From contig JABSPI010000032.1 of the NCBI GenBank assembly GCA_013214365.1, forward strand, positions 15,514 to 22,030: a stretch of 6,517 nucleotides of DNA, read 5' to 3'. Origin of the DNA: Erythrobacter sp. (GTDB taxonomy: Bacteria; Pseudomonadota; Alphaproteobacteria; Sphingomonadales; Sphingomonadaceae). The translations under genes were made by a program, and so were the position numbers. The notes under the pieces are model-generated. The model did not search any database. It was given only the letters and a program-made list of their open reading frames with translations, and had not been told where the DNA came from. Positions within the stretch are counted from its first letter, which is position 1. Every line of letters starts with the position of its first letter. Shown here piece after piece: positions 1 through 5,708 of this stretch.

Positions 1-960
1 CTCGTGTCGCACACGGCTGAGGCGATGATTGTGGTGTCGGTCGCAATGGCGATTGTGCGGTCGCTGGCTTACGCGAACGAATTGTATGATCGGCTGCCGA
101 CATCGAAAAACAAGCCGATCAAAGGCTTCGTCCAGGTCGCCAAAATCCTTGTGCTGTGCGGTGCAGCGATCATCGTTATTTCGGTTTTGATTGATGAAAG
201 TCCGCTTCTGCTGCTGTCGGGTTTGGGGGCGATTACGGCGGTTTTGTTGTTGGTGTTCAAGGACACCATACTCAGCTTCGTGGCCAGCGTTCAGCTGAGC
301 ACCAATGACATGCTGCGAATTGGCGATTGGATCACTATGCCAAGCATGGATGCCGATGGCGATGTGATCGATATCTCGTTGCATACGGTCAAGGTGCAAA
401 ACTTCGACAAGACCATCACCGCCATCCCGATGCATCGGCTGGTGACCGATTCCTACCAAAACTGGCGGGGCATGGCCGAAAGCGGCGGGCGGCGGATCAA
501 GCGCAGCGTGTTGATTGACCAGAATACGATCCGGTTTCTCTCGGAAGACGAGGTGGCGGGGCTTGCGAAGTTCAAGATCCTCAAGGATTATCTCGCCGAC
601 AAGAGCGAGGAAATCGCCCAATGGAACGCGCAGGAGCTGGCCGGGGAAGACGCGCCGGTCAATGCGCGCCGATTGACCAATATCGGCACTTTGCGCGCCT
701 ATATGCACGCATATTTGTCATGGCACCCCGAGATTGGTGACAGCTTCACATTGCTGGTGCGGCAAAAAGCGCCGGGCTCACAAGGTCTGCCGATTGAAAT
801 CTATTGCTTCACCACGACCACCAATTGGGGCGAATATGAACGCATTCAGGCGGATATTTTCGACCACTTGTTGGCGATTATTTCTGAATTTGATCTGAGC
901 CTGTTTCAAGAGCCCACTGGCCGCGATATCCGTGAGGCTTTGGAGCCCTCGGCTCGATAA
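1..960 (+). CDS. ybdG: YbdG-type miniconductance mechanosensitive channel (MscS superfamily), 5' end outside window
   Basis: Inner-membrane channel of the MscS superfamily that opens under membrane tension and protects against hypo-osmotic shock (role taken from E. coli YbdG). Numbering from the GTG at base 4, there is a hydrophobic stretch at 43-63 and a pore-lining helix at about 68-98 with the family's Gly/Ala-rich pattern (SGLGAITAVLLLVFKD). The beta domain follows, with ADGDVIDISLHTVKVQN at 117-133 and ITAIP at 138-142, then SGGRRIKR at 160-167. The C-terminal part has LTNIGTLRAY at 224-233, GLPIEIY at 261-267 and IQADIFDH at 281-288. From memory, E. coli YbdG (about 415 residues) aligns through to its C terminus, so roughly 100 N-terminal residues with the first membrane helices should lie upstream. 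The frame is open through base 1, so the GTG at 4 is probably internal. A hairpin terminator follows 36 bp after the TAA stop. Confidence 0.9.
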   Translation, partial: LVSHTAEAMIVVSVAMAIVRSLAYANELYDRLPTSKNKPIKGFVQVAKILVLCGAAIIVISVLIDESPLLLLSGLGAITAVLLLVFKDTILSFVASVQLSTNDMLRIGDWITMPSMDADGDVIDISLHTVKVQNFDKTITAIPMHRLVTDSYQNWRGMAESGGRRIKRSVLIDQNTIRFLSEDEVAGLAKFKILKDYLADKSEEIAQWNAQELAGEDAPVNARRLTNIGTLRAYMHAYLSWHPEIGDSFTLLVRQKAPGSQGLPIEIYCFTTTTNWGEYERIQADIFDHLLAIISEFDLSLFQEPTGRDIREALEPSAR

Positions 961-996
961 TCACGCCCTTGAGCGGCGCCCCGATAGCCGAACGAC

Positions 997-1032
997 AAAG
1001 CGCCCGAAGCCATGCTGGCCGCGGGCGCTTTT
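997..1032. terminator. Bidirectional intrinsic terminator between ybdG and ctrA
   Basis: A perfect 10-bp stem pairs AAAGCGCCCG (997-1006) with CGGGCGCTTT (1022-1031). The loop can form three further pairs, GCC 1009-1011 with GGC 1017-1019. Read on +, the arm ends in TTTT and is followed by GTGTGT, so it ends the ybdG transcript. Read on -, the arm ends in TTT before GTCGTT, so it can also stop ctrA transcription, 47 bp past the ctrA stop. Two weaker hairpins lie between it and the ctrA stop (CGCCA 1039-1043 with TGGCG 1050-1054; TGAGC 1057-1061 with GCTCA 1067-1071). Neither has a T-run on the ctrA strand. A shared terminator fits the convergent arrangement. Confidence 0.8.
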
Positions 1033-1078
1033 GTGTGTCGCCAATAGGCTGGCGCTTGAGCTTTCGGCTCACCCAGTT

Positions 1079-1774
1079 TTAGGCGGCTTCGGCCTCTTCG
1101 TTGGGATCGCGCAGCACATAGCCGCGGCCCCAGACGGTTTCGATGTAGTTTTCGCCGCCGCAAGCATGGCTCAGCTTCTTGCGCAGCTTGCAGATGAAGA
1201 CATCGATGATCTTCAATTCGGGCTCATCCATGCCGCCATACAGGTGGTTGAGGAACATCTCTTTGGTCAGCGTGGTGCCCTTGCGCAGCGAAAGCAGCTC
1301 GAGCATCGCATATTCCTTGCCGGTCAAATGCACCCGGGCGCTGTCGACCTCGACGGTCTTCGCATCGAGATTAACCGCAAGCTTGCCGGTGCGAATGATC
1401 GATTGGCTATGTCCTTTCGAACGGCGCACCACGGCATGGATGCGTGCGACCAATTCCTCGCGGTGGAACGGCTTGGTCACATAATCGTCCGCGCCAAAGC
1501 CGAAGGAACGGATCTTGCTGTCCATTTCGGCAATGCCCGACAGGATCAAAACTGGCGTCTGCACTTTGGCCACGCGCAATTTCTTAAGCACGTCATAACC
1601 GTGCATGTCTGGCAAATTGAGATCGAGCAGGATGATATCGTAATCATACAGCTTGCCCAGATCGAGACCTTCTTCCCCCAGGTCCGTAGAATAGACATTA
1701 AAGCCTTCAGTCGTCAGCATCAGCTCAATTGCTTTTGCTGTTGTTGGCTCGTCTTCGATCAGCAGAACTCGCAT
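1079..1774 (-). CDS. ctrA: Cell-cycle response regulator transcription factor CtrA
   Basis: OmpR-family response regulator, 231 residues, the same length as Caulobacter CtrA. In Caulobacter it is phosphorylated by the CckA-ChpT relay, activates cell-cycle, flagellar and division genes, and represses replication initiation at the origin. The receiver domain (1-120) opens with MRVLLIEDE. It has acidic pocket E8/D9, phosphoacceptor D51 in LLDLNLPD, S79 at the usual Thr/Ser switch position and K101 in TKPF. The winged-helix DNA-binding domain (about 125-223) contains [21 protein letters not shown] and [11 protein letters not shown], almost unchanged from Caulobacter. The protein ends in Ala-Ala, as does Caulobacter CtrA, where this end is needed for ClpXP degradation. 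The ATG at 1774 is chosen because it gives this conserved N terminus and has AGGGGA six bases upstream; the frame could open at a GTG at 1858 but those residues are not CtrA-like. It lies downstream of rpoN, in the same direction, after a 277-bp gap. Confidence 0.97.
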   Translation of the reverse strand: MRVLLIEDEPTTAKAIELMLTTEGFNVYSTDLGEEGLDLGKLYDYDIILLDLNLPDMHGYDVLKKLRVAKVQTPVLILSGIAEMDSKIRSFGFGADDYVTKPFHREELVARIHAVVRRSKGHSQSIIRTGKLAVNLDAKTVEVDSARVHLTGKEYAMLELLSLRKGTTLTKEMFLNHLYGGMDEPELKIIDVFICKLRKKLSHACGGENYIETVWGRGYVLRDPNEEAEAA

Positions 1775-1780
1775 TTTGGG

Positions 1781-1786
1781 TCCCCT
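1781..1786 (-). promoter_or_regulatory. Shine-Dalgarno site that fixes the ctrA start
   Basis: On the - strand AGGGGA stands six bases before the ATG at 1774. This supports the short, 231-residue CtrA over the longer frame that could open at the GTG at 1858. Confidence 0.75.
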
Positions 1787-1849
1787 ATTTGCCCCGTATT
1801 GGCGGACATCATTTGCGTGGTAACAACTCAATAAGAGGTGTTGCGCTTT

Positions 1850-1896
1850 ATTAACCACACAAGGTCTGAACGGAAAAGGTTAATTATGCGTAAACC
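1850..1896 (-). promoter_or_regulatory. Candidate CtrA-binding sites upstream of ctrA
   Basis: The CtrA consensus is TTAA-N7-TTAACC. On the - strand, 1894 down to 1878 reads TTTA-CGCATAA-TTAACC, one mismatch from the full site. A second half-site, TTAACC on + at 1851-1856, faces the first: ATTAACC (1850-1856) and GGTTAAT (1878-1884) form a perfect 7-bp inverted repeat with a 21-bp spacer. The pair lies about 75-120 bp upstream of the ctrA ATG, a position suited to promoter control. Caulobacter CtrA regulates its own promoters, so autoregulation is a reasonable inference. Short AT-rich motifs can arise by chance, and no convincing -35/-10 pair was found beside it. Confidence 0.5.
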
Positions 1897-2051
1897 GGCT
1901 GTGCCCTCGGGCGCCTGCGGTTTCCACCTAGCTTTTTGAGGCGTGTAAGAGGCTGATCAGGCGAACTAATCTAAACCTTTATGAACAAAGTGTGAGTGCT
2001 GCGCGAGCGCTTTCCTGCAAGCGAAGGCGGCCAAATGGCATGTGCTAAGGA

Positions 2052-3596
2052 TTAAAGACTGGCCATTTTCTTGGCCCGGCGGCGCTGGGCGCTTGATCCG
2101 ATCCCGATCGCTTCGCGATATTTGGCCACGGTGCGCCGGGCAAGATCGAAGCCTTCTTCATTGAGCAGGTCAGCGAGCTTCTGATCGGAGAGCACCTTTT
2201 TGGCGTCTTCGGCATCAGTCAAAGCTTTGATCCGTGCCTTGATCGCTTCGGATGAGGCGCCCTCGCCATCGCTGGATGCGACCCCGCTGGTGAAGAAGTA
2301 TTTGAGTTCGAAGGTTCCGCGTTCGCACCACAGATATTTGTTGCTGGTTACCCGGCTGACTGTGCTTTCGTGCATATCAATCTGCTCGGCCACTTCGCGC
2401 AAAGTGAGGGGCCGCAATTCCGATACACCGCGGCGAAAGAAGCCGTCCTGCTGCTTCACGATCTCAGCGGCGGTTTTCAGGATCGTCTTTTGTCGTTGGT
2501 CGAGTGCGCGGATCAACCAATGCGCGTCGGCCAGCTTTTCCTTCAGCCAGCTTTGGGTTTTGGGGCATGCCTCTTGTCCGCCAGTGCCTTCGTGCAGTTC
2601 CACATAATATGTCCGGTTGACGACCAGGCGCGGCAAGGTGTCCTCATTCACTGCGATATCCCAGCCCCCGCAATCCTTTGCGTTTAACAACACATCAGGC
2701 ACCACCGCATCAGCGGTCGAGGGCGCAAATGCCATGCCGGGCTTGGGATCGAATTGTCGCAATTCCTGCAACATGTCAGCCAGATCTTCATCATCAACCC
2801 CGCAGACCCGTTTGAGCCGGGCCACTTCGCCTTTGGCAATCAAGTCCAGATGATCGATCAGCGCCGCCATACATGGATCCAGCCGATCAGCCTCTTTGGC
2901 TTGCAAGCGCAGACATTCTGCCAGATCGCGCGCGCCCACTCCGGTGGGGTCGCACATCTGGATCACTTCAAGCGCATCCTCCACCTCTTCAAGGGTCACC
3001 CCAAGATCAAAGGCAAGCTCGCGCAGATCGGTTGCGAGATATCCAGTGTCATCAATCCGCCCGGCAATATGCTGGGCGATAAAGGCCTCTTTATCATTGC
3101 ATGCCAGCGTGCCGATCTGGTTTTGCAAATGGTCGTGCAAGGACAATTCGGCCGCCCGGCTTGCTTCAAAATCGGGTAGGTCTGCGGCCATGGCTCCGCC
3201 GCTTGCAGCGCCCCATTCGGCCTCGCGGCTGGATCCCGCAAAGCTCTCGCCCTCGCCATTGGCGCCGGCGCCCATCATGCCATCACCTGTATCCCGGTCC
3301 CGGTCGAGCGCGCCGGTGTCGATGTCGAGCGGGGCTTCATGCTCGCCGCGTGTCTGCCCCATGAGATGGTCGGAGGTGAACTCTTCGCGCGGAATGTCGT
3401 CGGGTTCGCCCACAGGAGCGGTGTCCTCGCGCGAGACCGATCCGGCTTCGAGGAGCGGGTTGGTCTCGAGCGCGTCCGTTATGAACGTCTCAATCTCCAG
3501 ATTGGAGGCCGCCAACAGCTTGATCGCCTGCTGCAGCTGCGGCGTCATCACCAATTGCTGTGATTGGCGTAGATCGAGTCTCGGTCCCAGCGCCAT
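2052..3596 (-). CDS. rpoN: RNA polymerase sigma-54 factor RpoN
   Basis: Sigma-54, 514 residues, directs RNA polymerase to -24/-12 promoters that need an AAA+ activator for opening. Region I (about 1-50) has the typical Gln/Leu-rich start RQSQQLVMTPQLQQAIKLL followed by ETNPLLE. Region II (about 51-150) is acidic and low in complexity, as is normal for the variable linker. The core-binding region III follows, with CDPTGVGARDLAECL and FDPKPG. The helix-turn-helix that reads the -12 element is at about 397-420 (LTLREVAEQIDMHESTVSRV). The RpoN box ARRTVAKYRE, which reads the -24 element, is at 486-495 and is intact. All regions are present, so the protein should be active. Its Shine-Dalgarno overlaps the lptB stop, implying co-transcription and probable translational coupling. 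The genes that often follow rpoN, hpf and ptsN, are absent; ctrA is next. Confidence 0.97.
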   Translation of the reverse strand: MALGPRLDLRQSQQLVMTPQLQQAIKLLAASNLEIETFITDALETNPLLEAGSVSREDTAPVGEPDDIPREEFTSDHLMGQTRGEHEAPLDIDTGALDRDRDTGDGMMGAGANGEGESFAGSSREAEWGAASGGAMAADLPDFEASRAAELSLHDHLQNQIGTLACNDKEAFIAQHIAGRIDDTGYLATDLRELAFDLGVTLEEVEDALEVIQMCDPTGVGARDLAECLRLQAKEADRLDPCMAALIDHLDLIAKGEVARLKRVCGVDDEDLADMLQELRQFDPKPGMAFAPSTADAVVPDVLLNAKDCGGWDIAVNEDTLPRLVVNRTYYVELHEGTGGQEACPKTQSWLKEKLADAHWLIRALDQRQKTILKTAAEIVKQQDGFFRRGVSELRPLTLREVAEQIDMHESTVSRVTSNKYLWCERGTFELKYFFTSGVASSDGEGASSEAIKARIKALTDAEDAKKVLSDQKLADLLNEEGFDLARRTVAKYREAIGIGSSAQRRRAKKMASL

Positions 3597-3604
3597 GGTG
3601 CCAA

Positions 3605-3609
3605 TCCCT
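3605..3609 (-). promoter_or_regulatory. rpoN Shine-Dalgarno overlapping the lptB stop codon
   Basis: On the - strand AGGGA starts inside the lptB TAG stop (bases 3610-3608) and stands eight bases before the rpoN ATG. Ribosomes finishing lptB would clear or reuse this site, so rpoN translation may depend on lptB translation. Confidence 0.65.
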
Positions 3610-4423
3610 AGAGCGTAAAGCTCTCACCAAGGTAAAGACGCTTTACGTTTTCGTCCGCAACCAGGTCTTCAGGGGTGCCTGCAAACAGCACTTGGCCGCC
3701 ATAGATAATGCAGGCGCGGTCAACGATATCGAGCGTCTCACGGACATTGTGATCGGTGATCAACACACCGATCCCGCGGCGTTTCAAATCTTTCACCAGA
3801 TCGCGAATATCGCTGATCGAAAGCGGATCGATCCCGGCAAATGGTTCATCCAGCAGCATAATCGAAGGCTTTGCCGCCAATGCGCGGGCAATTTCACAGC
3901 GTCGCCTCTCGCCTCCCGATAGAGCCATTGCGGGGCTGTCGCGCAGGCCGGTTAGGCCAAATTCGCCAAGCAATCGCTCCAACTCCTGCTTGCGGGTTGC
4001 GCTGTCGGGTTCGACCATTTCGAGCACACAATTGATATTCTGCTCAACGCTCATGCCGCGAAAGATGCTGGTTTCCTGGGGCAAGTAGCCGAGGCCCAAA
4101 ATGGCGCGGCGATACATTGGTAGGTTGGTGACCTCCTCCCCATCCATCAAAATGCGGCCCGAATCGGGTTTCACCAAACCCATGATGGAATAAAAACAAG
4201 TGGTCTTGCCCGCTCCGTTGGGGCCGAGCAGACCGAGCACCTCGCCTTTGCCAACGGTGAGCGAAATATCTGACAGAACCGCGCGCTTATCATAGCTTTT
4301 GGCGATCGAGATCACTTCGAGACCACCATTAGGCAGCGGTGCAGACGCGCTGGCGCTAGGGGCCGTAGTCTGAAGCTCTCCCGAGGCGGTTGTCTCATCC
4401 AAGGTTTTCGTTTCGTCCATCAT
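3608..4423 (-). CDS. lptB: LPS export ABC transporter ATP-binding protein LptB
   Basis: Cytoplasmic ATPase of the LptB2FGC complex, which extracts lipopolysaccharide from the inner membrane and drives it to the outer membrane. Numbering from the ATG at 4423 (271 residues), Walker A GPNGAGKTT is at 67-75, the Q-loop Gln at 116 in YLPQETSIFRG, the ABC signature LSGGERRR at 168-175, Walker B IMLLDEP with catalytic Glu at 193, and the switch His at 225 in LITDHNV. LPQETSIFR and LLDEPFAGIDP are typical of LptB. A Thr/Ala/Ser-rich N-terminal extension of about 35 residues precedes the ABC domain; the E. coli protein (241 residues) lacks it. Two tandem ATG codons (4423 and 4420) are possible starts, neither with a clear Shine-Dalgarno; a GTG at 4468 follows directly on an in-frame TAG and is less likely. 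lptC and lptA, often just upstream, are not here. First gene of the lptB-rpoN pair. Confidence 0.95.
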   Translation of the reverse strand: MMDETKTLDETTASGELQTTAPSASASAPLPNGGLEVISIAKSYDKRAVLSDISLTVGKGEVLGLLGPNGAGKTTCFYSIMGLVKPDSGRILMDGEEVTNLPMYRRAILGLGYLPQETSIFRGMSVEQNINCVLEMVEPDSATRKQELERLLGEFGLTGLRDSPAMALSGGERRRCEIARALAAKPSIMLLDEPFAGIDPLSISDIRDLVKDLKRRGIGVLITDHNVRETLDIVDRACIIYGGQVLFAGTPEDLVADENVKRLYLGESFTL

Positions 4424-4596
4424 CCAACCATTTAGCACGCTCACGAGAGCAGAAAAGGGTTGCAACACCTATTTTGGCAAGATTTTTGCTTGGCGTTGTC
4501 TATTGGCGCCAGCGGATGCGAAAAAGGTCACGGCACACGCATTTGGCCGACCTTGCTTGCGCAAAATGCAATTTAAGCCGAATTTGGTTACCGCGC

Positions 4597-4626
4597 TTGC
4601 AAGTTCGGTGCAGTTTGAGATATTAT
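4597..4626 (+). promoter_or_regulatory. Sigma-70-like promoter for the small membrane protein gene
   Basis: TTGCAA (4597-4602, four of six matches to TTGACA) is separated by 18 bp from TATTAT (4621-4626, five of six matches to TATAAT). Transcription would start near 4633, leaving a leader of about 27 bases that contains GGGGAG (4648-4653), six bases before the ATG at 4660. The -35 lies in the palindrome CTTGCAAG (4596-4603). The promoter for the divergent lptB must lie in the same 236-bp gap, but I could not pick it out. Confidence 0.5.
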
Positions 4627-4659
4627 GTATGAAACAAAAGAACCGTTGGGGAGCGGACC

Positions 4660-5022
4660 ATGACCGAGCTGTCACAACAGCAAACTGAGCAAGCGGGCGC
4701 CTGCACCCGCGACTGGCGTAAGTCGATGAGCGATCATGTCGCATACGCTCTGCTGGTCTATACCGGTTTGCAAATCCTTCTGACCATCAAGGCTTTGAGC
4801 GCGGGTGTCACCACCATTCTCCCCTATTTCGTGCTTGTATTTCTGGTCGTTGCAATCATTCCGGCCTGCCGCTGGTTTGAGAAGCGGTGGACCCAGATGA
4901 GTGATGAACAAGCGAGCGATGAGGCTTACGCCGCAGCCTTTCGGCGCGACGTAAGCGGTTTGTGGGCTTTGGCGATATTATTGCCCCTGGCGCTGACGGG
5001 GCTGTGCAAGCTGGTCCTGTAA
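4660..5022 (+). CDS. Small three-helix membrane protein of unknown function
   Basis: I do not recognise the family. The 120-residue product has a polar N terminus (about 1-25, starting MTELSQQQTEQ) and three hydrophobic segments: about 26-45, 51-70 and 98-117. Between the second and third is a charged stretch (71-97) rich in Arg, Lys, Glu and Asp. Basic residues at 20-21, 71-76 and 95-96 suggest a cytoplasmic N terminus and a periplasmic C terminus. No signal peptidase site or catalytic motif is evident; the three Cys (15, 70, 116) form no recognised pattern. The start is well supported: ATG with GGGGAG six bases upstream and a plausible promoter before that. It is a single gene, divergent from lptB and convergent with ppa 39 bp away. 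Being next to lptB does not show a link with LPS transport. It is most likely a real, lineage-restricted gene. Confidence 0.8.
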   Translation: MTELSQQQTEQAGACTRDWRKSMSDHVAYALLVYTGLQILLTIKALSAGVTTILPYFVLVFLVVAIIPACRWFEKRWTQMSDEQASDEAYAAAFRRDVSGLWALAILLPLALTGLCKLVL

Positions 5023-5061
5023 TTCGCGTCTGAAGTGCTGGTCCAGCGAAATTCCCGCGGC

Positions 5062-5589
5062 CTATTTCTGCGCTCTTTCAATTGCTTCCAAAACGATCGC
5101 CCGGGCTTCCTCTGCATTGCCCCATTTGCCGATTCGCACCCATTTTTCCGCTTCGAGGTCTTTGTAGTGGGTGAAGAAGTGCTCGATCTGCTGAAGAATG
5201 ATCGAGGGCAGATCCTTGGTTTCGCCAACATCTGAATAATACGGGAAAGTCGTGTTCACCGGCACGCAGACCAGCTTTTCATCCCCGCCATGTTCGTCTT
5301 CAAGGTTGAGCACGCCGATCGGCCGCGCTTTCACAACGCAGCCCGGAATGAACGGAGAGCGCGCAATCACCAGCGCGTCGAGCGGGTCGCCATCAGGCGA
5401 CAATGTGTGCGGGACAAAGCCGTAATTGGCGGGATAGCGCATCGGGGTGTGCAAAATGCGGTCAACAAAAAGCGCGCCCGATTCTTTATCAAATTCATAT
5501 TTCACCGGTTCGCCGCCAGTGGGCACTTCGATGATTACGTTGAGGCTTTCGGGCGGATTATCGCCCGTTGGAATATTGTCGATGCGCAT
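5062..5589 (-). CDS. ppa: Inorganic pyrophosphatase, family I (soluble)
   Basis: Cytoplasmic Mg-dependent enzyme that hydrolyses pyrophosphate to two phosphates and so pulls nucleic acid synthesis, aminoacyl-tRNA formation and other biosyntheses forward. The 175-residue length equals that of E. coli Ppa. The family signature DGDPLDALV carries the metal-binding Asp residues 66, 68 and 71. Further expected active-site residues are E21, K30, R44, Y56, D98, D103, Y141 and K142, each one position or less from its E. coli counterpart, so the enzyme should be active. The start is ATG at 5589, with a modest GAGAA six bases upstream; no conserved residue lies before it. It appears monocistronic: it converges with the small membrane protein gene and diverges from hisS across 119 bp. 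No strong terminator is visible in the 39 bp after its stop. Confidence 0.96.
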   Translation of the reverse strand: MRIDNIPTGDNPPESLNVIIEVPTGGEPVKYEFDKESGALFVDRILHTPMRYPANYGFVPHTLSPDGDPLDALVIARSPFIPGCVVKARPIGVLNLEDEHGGDEKLVCVPVNTTFPYYSDVGETKDLPSIILQQIEHFFTHYKDLEAEKWVRIGKWGNAEEARAIVLEAIERAQK

Positions 5590-5708
5590 GAGTTTTCTCG
5601 TTGTCGCTATGGAGAGGTGTGTTTGCCGGCGGCCTTAGCTTGTGGTGAACCATTGCGAAAGGCCTCCCTTGCGCTTAATTCGCCCAACTTCGCGCAAAGA
5701 AAGTTGTC

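Larger units (their letters stand above)
1775..2051 (-). other. Intergenic region rpoN-ctrA (ctrA control region)
   Basis: These 277 bp separate the rpoN stop from the ctrA start, both genes on -. The region holds the ctrA Shine-Dalgarno site and the CtrA-like half-sites listed separately. I see no open frame with coding character, no GANTC methylation site and no strong rpoN terminator. The best stem is CGCCT 1912-1916 with AGGCG 1939-1943, loop 22 nt, no T-run. Some lptB-rpoN transcripts may therefore read into ctrA, but the length of the gap suggests ctrA also has its own promoter here. Confidence 0.6.

Noticed and set aside
932..1834. 300-codon open frame on + opposite ctrA
   Set aside because: It runs antisense across a clear ctrA, starts inside the ybdG 3' end and terminator region, and its product has no recognisable domain. 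It is a shadow of the ctrA codon pattern.
1775..1858. N-terminal extension of CtrA from a GTG at 1858
   Set aside because: The 28 extra residues have no counterpart in CtrA, the GTG overlaps a candidate CtrA half-site, and AGGGGA directly precedes the ATG at 1774.
2016..2034. Possible sigma-54 promoter on - upstream of ctrA (TTGGCC...TTGCA)
   Set aside because: The GG and GC elements are 12 bases apart instead of 10, and sigma-54 promoters do not tolerate that spacing.
2896..3618. 240-codon open frame on + opposite the rpoN 5' half
   Set aside because: Its Ser/Arg/Pro-rich composition is typical of a shadow frame, and rpoN is unambiguous on the other strand.
4542..4560. Possible sigma-54 promoter on + (TTTGGCC...TTGC) in the lptB divergent region
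   Set aside because: The GG-to-GC spacing is 8 or 12, never 10, and the -24 element lacks TGGCAC.
4469..4744. 91-codon open frame on - upstream of lptB, at first sight a candidate for lptA
   Set aside because: It has no signal peptide and no OstA/LptA-like beta pattern, is Cys/Arg-rich, and overlaps the promoter and 5' end of the + gene at 4660.
5021..5053. Hairpin between the convergent small membrane gene and ppa
   Set aside because: AATTCGC pairs with GCGAAATT only with a bulge and an 18-base loop, and no T-run follows on either strand. Too weak to call a terminator.
5653..5697. Promoter (TTGCGA...TTAATT) and inverted repeat (TTGCGC 5669-5674, GCGCAA 5692-5697) before hisS
   Set aside because: The -10 matches only three of six bases, and the 6-bp arms with a 17-base loop are within chance for this composition. 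The position fits, but the evidence is not enough.
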